Source of the DNA: Burkholderia sp. BCC0322
GTDB lineage: Bacteria; Pseudomonadota; Gammaproteobacteria; Burkholderiales; Burkholderiaceae
DNA length: 64,000 bases
Reading direction: 5' to 3'
Assembly (NCBI RefSeq): GCF_902833045.1
Contig: NZ_CADFDU010000009.1
Span: forward strand, 1 to 64,000
Numbering within the stretch: position 1 is the stretch's first letter; every line of letters begins with the position of its first letter. A model generated the notes under the pieces. It was not told where the DNA came from. It saw nothing but the letters and a program-made list of their open reading frames with translations, and searched no databases. This document shows, in pieces, positions 59,072-64,000 of the stretch. The position numbers and the translations under genes were made by a program.

Positions 59072-59821
59072 ATGCCGAACACACCGAATCGCCGGACCCC
59101 AAAGCGCTCCGCGCCGGAAGCGCCCGCGCCCGCAGCCGCCGAAGAGCGCGAGCCGCGCGGCGCGCGCCGCAAGCGGGAGACCCGCGCCCGCCTGCTGGAC
59201 GCCGCGCTCAGGCTGATGGCCGAGAAGGGGATGGAAGGGGTCGCCATCAACGAAATTACCGAGGCCGCCGACGTCGGCTTCGGCTCGTTCTACAACCACT
59301 TCGAATCGAAGGAGGCGATCTACGCCACCCTCGTGGAATCGGTATTCGAGGAATTCGCGGATTCGCTCGATCGTCTGGCCAGCGGCTTGTCCGACCCGGC
59401 GGAAATCATCTCCGTGTCGGTGCGGCATACGCTGATGCGTGCACGGCGCGAGCCGGTATGGGGGCACTTCCTGATCCGCGAGGGTTTTTCGGCACGGGTC
59501 CTGACGTTCGGCCTCGGCCAGCGCCTGCTGCGGGACATCGAGCGCGGTATCGCCGAGAAACGCTTCGTGGTCGCCGATCCGTTCATCGGCTTCCTGTCGG
59601 TCGGCGGTACGGTGCTGACCGCCATTGCCGCCGAGCTCAACTTCGTCGCGCCGGGCGCGCCGGCCGCCGGTGTGCTGAAGGAACTGGGCTTCAGCGGGGA
59701 GCATTTTCCGGAACGCACGGCGGCAACGCTGCTGCATACGCTGGGACTCAAGCGCGCGGAAGCCGAGAAGATCGCGAGCCGGCCGCTGCCGGTCGTGGAG
59801 GCGGCCGAGACGGCACAGTGA
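59072..59821 (+). CDS. TetR-family regulator of the aromatic operon
   Basis: 249 aa. After a proline/arginine-rich N-terminal tail (1-30), the DNA-binding domain KRETRARLLDAALRLMAEKGMEGVAINEITEAADVGFGSFYNHFESKEAIYATLV is typical. The C-terminal domain has no recognised ligand signature. Divergent from the six-gene operon with shared operator, so a ligand-released repressor is the expected role. Confidence 0.92.
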   Translation: MPNTPNRRTPKRSAPEAPAPAAAEEREPRGARRKRETRARLLDAALRLMAEKGMEGVAINEITEAADVGFGSFYNHFESKEAIYATLVESVFEEFADSLDRLASGLSDPAEIISVSVRHTLMRARREPVWGHFLIREGFSARVLTFGLGQRLLRDIERGIAEKRFVVADPFIGFLSVGGTVLTAIAAELNFVAPGAPAAGVLKELGFSGEHFPERTAATLLHTLGLKRAEAEKIASRPLPVVEAAETAQ

Positions 59822-60551
59822 CGCAACGGGGGTGACGCAGGCGCTGGCCAGGTCACCCCGAGCGCTCGTGCGGCACGTGTCAGCTGACTGGATCGATGAG
59901 CCTCGCGTGCACCGTCCGGCCCGCGCCTGTCGAAGCGGGACAGCGCACGGTCGATGCGGGCGTCATGTCGGGCGCAGCCCACGCGGACATCGCGCGAAAA
60001 GCCGGCTTCGCCGCTACCGTGCGAATACCGACGTCGATCTTCGAAGCGATTTCTTCCAGCGCCCGACGGTGGCCATCGACGAGCGCATCGTTACCGTCGG
60101 AGAAGTTTTCCCGGATCACCCAGTGGCAAGTCAGCGTTTGCTGGCCGTGTGCGTGGCGCACGCTCCATATCGCATCAATCGGGACGTGCGAACCTGGTCA
60201 TGACTTGAATCACTGAATCTCGATGGCAATGCGATATACGGGAAGGTCGTCGTCGCGCGGGCCGTGATGCTCACCGATCTGCAGCCTTCGGCATGGCGCA
60301 TCGGGTCATGCGCGGGCGCGGCACCTCGGGCAGTGCGCCGCCAGCGCGCGGCGCGGTGGACGCTGAAACAGCGGGCGCATTCGTGGCAGGCGACCAGGTT
60401 CCAGGGTTTCATCGGGAATCCATCATGCGGGCCAAGGGAGGGCCCGGCGCTGCCGTGGTACTCACGGTACGCCGTGCGTCAGGTGTCGCGCCCGGGCCCG
60501 CGCGCGGGCGGCAAGGCGCGCACCGGCCCGATCCGTCGATCAATGCATCCG
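59822..60551. other. Gene-free region
   Basis: 730 bases between the ends of convergent genes. I see no convincing coding sequence, RNA gene or terminator hairpin. A minus-strand frame at 60131-60412 begins with a Cys-rich stretch but does not continue like a protein. Confidence 0.5.
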
Positions 60552-62018
60552 TTACTGCCGGGCCGCGACCGCCGTGCCGGTGTCGGGCGGCAACTCGCCC
60601 ATCGCCTGCAGGAGCGCCGCCGTATCGGTCATCCGGCGGCTCGCGGCACGCACCGCATCGAGCTCCGCGTTCAGGTATTGCTGCTCGCTCGCCTGTTGCG
60701 CGGACAGCGGAACGGCGCCCAGCGTGCGGCGCTGCACCGTTTCGTCGAAAGCCGTGCCTGCCGCGCGCGCCGCGATTTCGTTCGCGGCCTGTGCCTGGGC
60801 GTCGTTTTCCAGCGCCGCGAGCGAATCCGCGACATCGCCGAACGCGGACAGCACCGCCGACTTGTACTGAAGCACGGCCGCGTCGTACGAATCGAGCGCC
60901 GCGCGCCGATGGGCCAGCAGCGCGCCGCCGTGGAAAATCGGCTGCGACAGGCCGGCGCCGACCGCCCACAGCCCGCCCGCACCCGACAACAGGGCCGGCC
61001 AGCTGAAGCCGCCGCGCCCCATCGTCGCGGTGAGCGACAGGCTCGGGAACAACTGGGCGGTCGCCTCGCCGACGTCCGCCGAGGCGGCCTTCACGGCCGC
61101 TTCGGCCGCGCGGATGTCGGGGCGCGCCTTCAACAGGTCGGACGGCACGACGACGGGCACGTGCGCCGGCAGCGACAGGCTGGCGAACGCGGGGATCGGC
61201 GGCGGCGTGTCGGGCGTGCGGCCCAGCAGGATCGCGAGCGCGTGTACGGCGGTCGCGCGTTGCTGGCGCAGCGGCGGCAGCGTCGCAGCGAGCGACGCCG
61301 CACCCTGCGTCGACGCCAGCGCCTGCACGTGCGACACCGCGCCGAGCGCGTAGCGTTGCTGGTTGTCGCGTGCGGACGCTTCGGCGACGGCGACCAGGCG
61401 CTCGGTCAGCAAGATCTGGCGGTCGAGCGCCGCGGCGCCGATGGCGGTGCCGACGATGTTGGCCGCCAGCGCGCGCCGCGCCGCTTCGAGTTCGCAACCG
61501 CGCACGTCGACGCGCGCGGCGCTGGCCGCGTTCGCATACCGCGTCGCGCCGAACAGGTCGAAGGTGTAATGCGCTTGCAGTTGTCCGACGAATACGTTGT
61601 AGCGCAGGCTTTGCGTGCCCGCGCCGGAAATGTCCGGCGTGCGCGTGCGGGCGACCTGCGCGTTCGCGTCGATCGACGGCAGCGTCGACGCGCCGACCTG
61701 CGCGCGCAGCTCCTGCTGCGCGGCGGCGAGCGTCTTTTCGGTCGCGGCCAGCGTCGGGTTCGCGCGCAAGCCTTCGTCGACCAGCGCGTCGAGCGCGCTG
61801 GAGCGATACAGCCGCCACCATTGCGGGACGGGCGCGGCGCCGACGTCGAATTGCTGGGCGACGCCAGCCGCCTCGGCGGTCTGCGACGCCTGAGGCGTCG
61901 CGCCGTAGTGCGCCGGCGACGGCATCGCGGGCGGCGTGCTGCTCGGGGCCATCGCACAGCCGCTCAGGCCCAATGCCGCGCTCGCGGCGAGCACCGATGG
62001 GATACGAGAGAGTTTCAT
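60552..62018 (-). CDS. RND efflux outer-membrane factor (OprM/NodT family lipoprotein)
   Basis: 488 aa from MKLSRIPSVL. Lipobox LGLSGC gives an N-terminal lipid anchor. Two repeated barrel/alpha-helical TolC-type halves: FDLFGATRYANAASAARVD, LLKARPDIRAAEAAVKAASADVGEATAQLFPSLSLTATMG and QPIFHGGALLAHRRAALDSYDAAVLQYKSAVLSAFGDVADSLAALEND. Start chosen where the pump's stop TGA overlaps ATG (TGATG), with GGAG 8 bases upstream. Third component of an RND system. Confidence 0.93.
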   Translation of the reverse strand: MKLSRIPSVLAASAALGLSGCAMAPSSTPPAMPSPAHYGATPQASQTAEAAGVAQQFDVGAAPVPQWWRLYRSSALDALVDEGLRANPTLAATEKTLAAAQQELRAQVGASTLPSIDANAQVARTRTPDISGAGTQSLRYNVFVGQLQAHYTFDLFGATRYANAASAARVDVRGCELEAARRALAANIVGTAIGAAALDRQILLTERLVAVAEASARDNQQRYALGAVSHVQALASTQGAASLAATLPPLRQQRATAVHALAILLGRTPDTPPPIPAFASLSLPAHVPVVVPSDLLKARPDIRAAEAAVKAASADVGEATAQLFPSLSLTATMGRGGFSWPALLSGAGGLWAVGAGLSQPIFHGGALLAHRRAALDSYDAAVLQYKSAVLSAFGDVADSLAALENDAQAQAANEIAARAAGTAFDETVQRRTLGAVPLSAQQASEQQYLNAELDAVRAASRRMTDTAALLQAMGELPPDTGTAVAARQ

Positions 62019-64000
62019 CAGCATGTCTCCGAGGACGCGACGTCCATTGCGCGCGACTCGCGTTCGTCGCCGTGCACCTTGAAGCAGGTCGCATAGAGGG
62101 CCGGCAGGAAGAAGACGGTCAGCACCGTCGCGATCGTGATGCCGCCCATCAGCGCGGTGGCCATCGGGCCGAAGAAGCCGGAACGCAGCAGCGGAATCAG
62201 CGCGAGCACGGCGGCCGCGGCGGTCAGCATGATCGGCCGGAAGCGGCGCACCGTCGCGCCGACGATCGCCGTGAAGCGAGGCTGGCCGGCCGCGATGTCC
62301 TGGTCGATCTGGTCGACCAGGATCACGGAGTTGCGCATGATGATCCCGAACATCGCGATCACGCCGAGCAGCGCGACGAAGCCGAACGGCTTGCCGAACA
62401 GCAGCAGCGCGGCGACCACGCCGATCAGGCCGAGCGGCGCCGTCAGCACGACGATGAAGGTGCGCGAGAAACGCTTGAGCTGGATCATCAGCAGCGTCAG
62501 CACCGCGATGATCATGAGCGGCATCTGCGCGTTGATCGACGTCTGGCCCTTCATGCTTTCCTCGGCCGCGCCGCCGATCTCGACCCGGTAACCGGCCGGC
62601 AGCGTCGCGCGCACCGTCGCGAGCGCGCTGTCGATGTCGCGCGTCACGCCGATGCTCGGCGCTTCGCCGCGCACGTCGGCCTGCACCGTGACGGTCGGCT
62701 GGCGGTCGCGTTCCCAGATCACGCCGTATTCGAGCGTGTCGCGCACGTGGCCGATCGCGCCGAGCGGCACCGGGCCGTGCGGCGTCGGGATCGCGAGACC
62801 GGCGAGCCTCGACGGGTCGACGCGTTCGCTTTTCGGCGCGCGCAGGTCGACGTCGATCAGCTTGTCGCGCTCGCGATATTGCGTGACCGTGTAGCCGGAC
62901 AGCGTCATCGCGAGGAAGCCCGACACGTCCTCCGACGTCACGCCGAGCTGGCGGGCCTTGAGCTGGTCGATCTCGAACGACACCGACCGTTCGGCCGGCT
63001 CGTCCCAGTCGAACTGCACGTTGCGCGTGCGGGCATCGGCGCGCACCTTGTCCGCCACTTTTTCGGCGATGCCGCGCACGGTCGCGATGTCGTCGCCGCT
63101 GACGCGGAACTTGATCGGGAAACCGACGGGCGGCCCGTTTTCGAGCCGCGCGACGCGCGTGCGCACGGTCGGGAAGCGGCTTGCGAGCGTCGACTCGAGC
63201 CAGTGCGACAGCCGGTCGCGCGTCTCGACGTCCTTGGCCGTGATCACGAACTGCGCGAAGTTCGGCTGCTGAAGCTGCTGGTCGAGCGGCAGATAGAAGC
63301 GCGGCGCACCGGTGCCGACGAAGTCGACGACATGATCGATTTCAGGCCGACCGTCGAGCACCTTCTCGAGCCGCTTCGCCTCGCGCAGCGTCGCGTCGAA
63401 CGACGCGCCTTCCGGCAAGCGCATGTCGACCAGCAGTTCGGGCCGCTCCGAATTCGGGAAAAACTGCTGCGGCACGCGCGTGAATGCCGCCATCGCGATC
63501 GCGAACAGCACCGCCGTCACGCCGAGCACCACCCAGCGGCGCTCGATGCAGGCCGAGATCCACCCGGACAGCCGCCGGTAAAATCCCGTCTCGTACACCT
63601 CCTGTCCATGTGCATGACCGTCGTGATGCTGCCGCTCGGGCAGCATGTGGTAGCCGAGCAGCGGCACCAGCACGACGGCGGCGAACCACGACACGATCAG
63701 CGAGATCGCCGACACCTCGAAAATCGACCGCGTGTATTCGCCGGTGCTCGATTTCGCGAGCGCGATCGGCAGGAAGCCCGATACCGTGACGAGCGTGCCG
63801 GTCAACATCGGGAACGCCGTGCTCGTGTACGCGAATGCCGCGGCGCGCGCCCGGCTCCAGCCTTGCTCGAGCTTCACCGCCATCATTTCGACGGCGATGA
63901 TCGCATCGTCCACCAGCAGCCCGAGCGCGAGCACCAGCGTGCCGAGCGACACCTTGTCCAGGCCGATGCCGAACGCGTGCATGCACAGCGCGGTCACGGC
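62018..64000 (-). CDS. RND-family efflux pump inner-membrane subunit (partial at window end)
   Basis: The C-terminal ~660 residues are inside the window; the gene continues past the right edge. TM4-region LGLLVDDAIIAVEMMAVKLEQG carries the acidic proton-relay pair, and PMLTGTLVTVSGFLPIALAKS, VLVPLLGYHMLP, IAMFGIIMRNSVILVDQIDQD and PLLRSGFFGPMATALMGGITIATVLTVFFLPALYA are standard RND landmarks. The membrane-fusion protein gene should lie further right. Substrate unknown. Confidence 0.93.
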   Translation of the reverse strand, partial: AVTALCMHAFGIGLDKVSLGTLVLALGLLVDDAIIAVEMMAVKLEQGWSRARAAAFAYTSTAFPMLTGTLVTVSGFLPIALAKSSTGEYTRSIFEVSAISLIVSWFAAVVLVPLLGYHMLPERQHHDGHAHGQEVYETGFYRRLSGWISACIERRWVVLGVTAVLFAIAMAAFTRVPQQFFPNSERPELLVDMRLPEGASFDATLREAKRLEKVLDGRPEIDHVVDFVGTGAPRFYLPLDQQLQQPNFAQFVITAKDVETRDRLSHWLESTLASRFPTVRTRVARLENGPPVGFPIKFRVSGDDIATVRGIAEKVADKVRADARTRNVQFDWDEPAERSVSFEIDQLKARQLGVTSEDVSGFLAMTLSGYTVTQYRERDKLIDVDLRAPKSERVDPSRLAGLAIPTPHGPVPLGAIGHVRDTLEYGVIWERDRQPTVTVQADVRGEAPSIGVTRDIDSALATVRATLPAGYRVEIGGAAEESMKGQTSINAQMPLMIIAVLTLLMIQLKRFSRTFIVVLTAPLGLIGVVAALLLFGKPFGFVALLGVIAMFGIIMRNSVILVDQIDQDIAAGQPRFTAIVGATVRRFRPIMLTAAAAVLALIPLLRSGFFGPMATALMGGITIATVLTVFFLPALYATCFKVHGDERESRAMDVASSETC

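Noticed and set aside
60131-60412. Cys-rich small minus-strand frame
   Set aside because: Begins with CHECARC but continues as Arg/Ala-rich sequence without a domain or ribosome site.

Overview
The window looks like a Burkholderia (Burkholderia cepacia complex-like, beta-proteobacterial) replicon. Three things suggest this: the 23S/5S rRNA sequences, the high GC content with strong GC3 bias (which leaves long empty open frames opposite nearly every gene), and a gene content of catabolic operons each beside its own TetR, AraC or MarR regulator. No insertion sequence, phage gene, tRNA or CRISPR array was found. The placement is inferred from recognition of the sequences, not from a search.

Layout. 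1-3.2 kb: end of an rRNA operon (23S, 5S, terminator). 3.3-9.4 kb: methyltransferase, an ECF sigma / small membrane protein / ferredoxin operon, a chemoreceptor, a GNAT acetyltransferase, an NTF2-like protein and a small membrane protein. 9.8-14.5 kb: aldehyde dehydrogenase, omega-aminotransferase and an NCS1 permease (amine or omega-amino-acid catabolism). 14.5-20.7 kb: a SUKH-like/ankyrin-like protein, an AraC regulator, and an acyl-CoA ligase / 3-hydroxyacyl-CoA dehydrogenase / thiolase operon. 20.8-29.1 kb: a complete reductive pyrimidine-degradation operon (amidohydrolase, PreT, PreA, NCS1 permease, dihydropyrimidinase) divergent from a RutR-like repressor. 29.5-34.8 kb: a nucleoside uptake and salvage operon (Tsx, periplasmic NUP-family protein, NupC-type transporter, DeoA, Cdd) that would feed free bases to the previous operon. 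34.8-39.4 kb: a lone Rieske oxygenase and an envelope methionine-sulfoxide repair operon (MsrB, DipZ, MsrA). 40-45.7 kb: NmrA/SDR oxidoreductases with MarR and TetR regulators and clear palindromic operators. 45.9-49.6 kb: a lone PstS, a DUF1488-like protein and an ABC exporter.

49.8-59.8 kb holds the most unusual system. A minus-strand operon runs from a near-consensus promoter with a perfect palindrome in its spacer, divergent from a TetR gene. It encodes a VOC/extradiol dioxygenase, a fumarylacetoacetase-family hydrolase, an AMP-forming acyl-CoA ligase, an OmpW/AlkL porin, and a two-subunit molybdopterin enzyme that resembles pyrogallol-phloroglucinol transhydroxylase (AthL/AthS), an enzyme known from strict anaerobes. 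Two features are unexpected. The large subunit carries an N-terminal SCP2-like (lipid-binding type) domain. The iron-sulfur subunit has lost three of the four ligands of one cluster while keeping every ligand of the other two. I read the operon as a catabolic route for a hydrophobic polyhydroxylated aromatic compound; the substrate is unknown.

60.5-64 kb: the outer-membrane factor and inner-membrane pump of an RND efflux system; the pump gene runs off the right edge.
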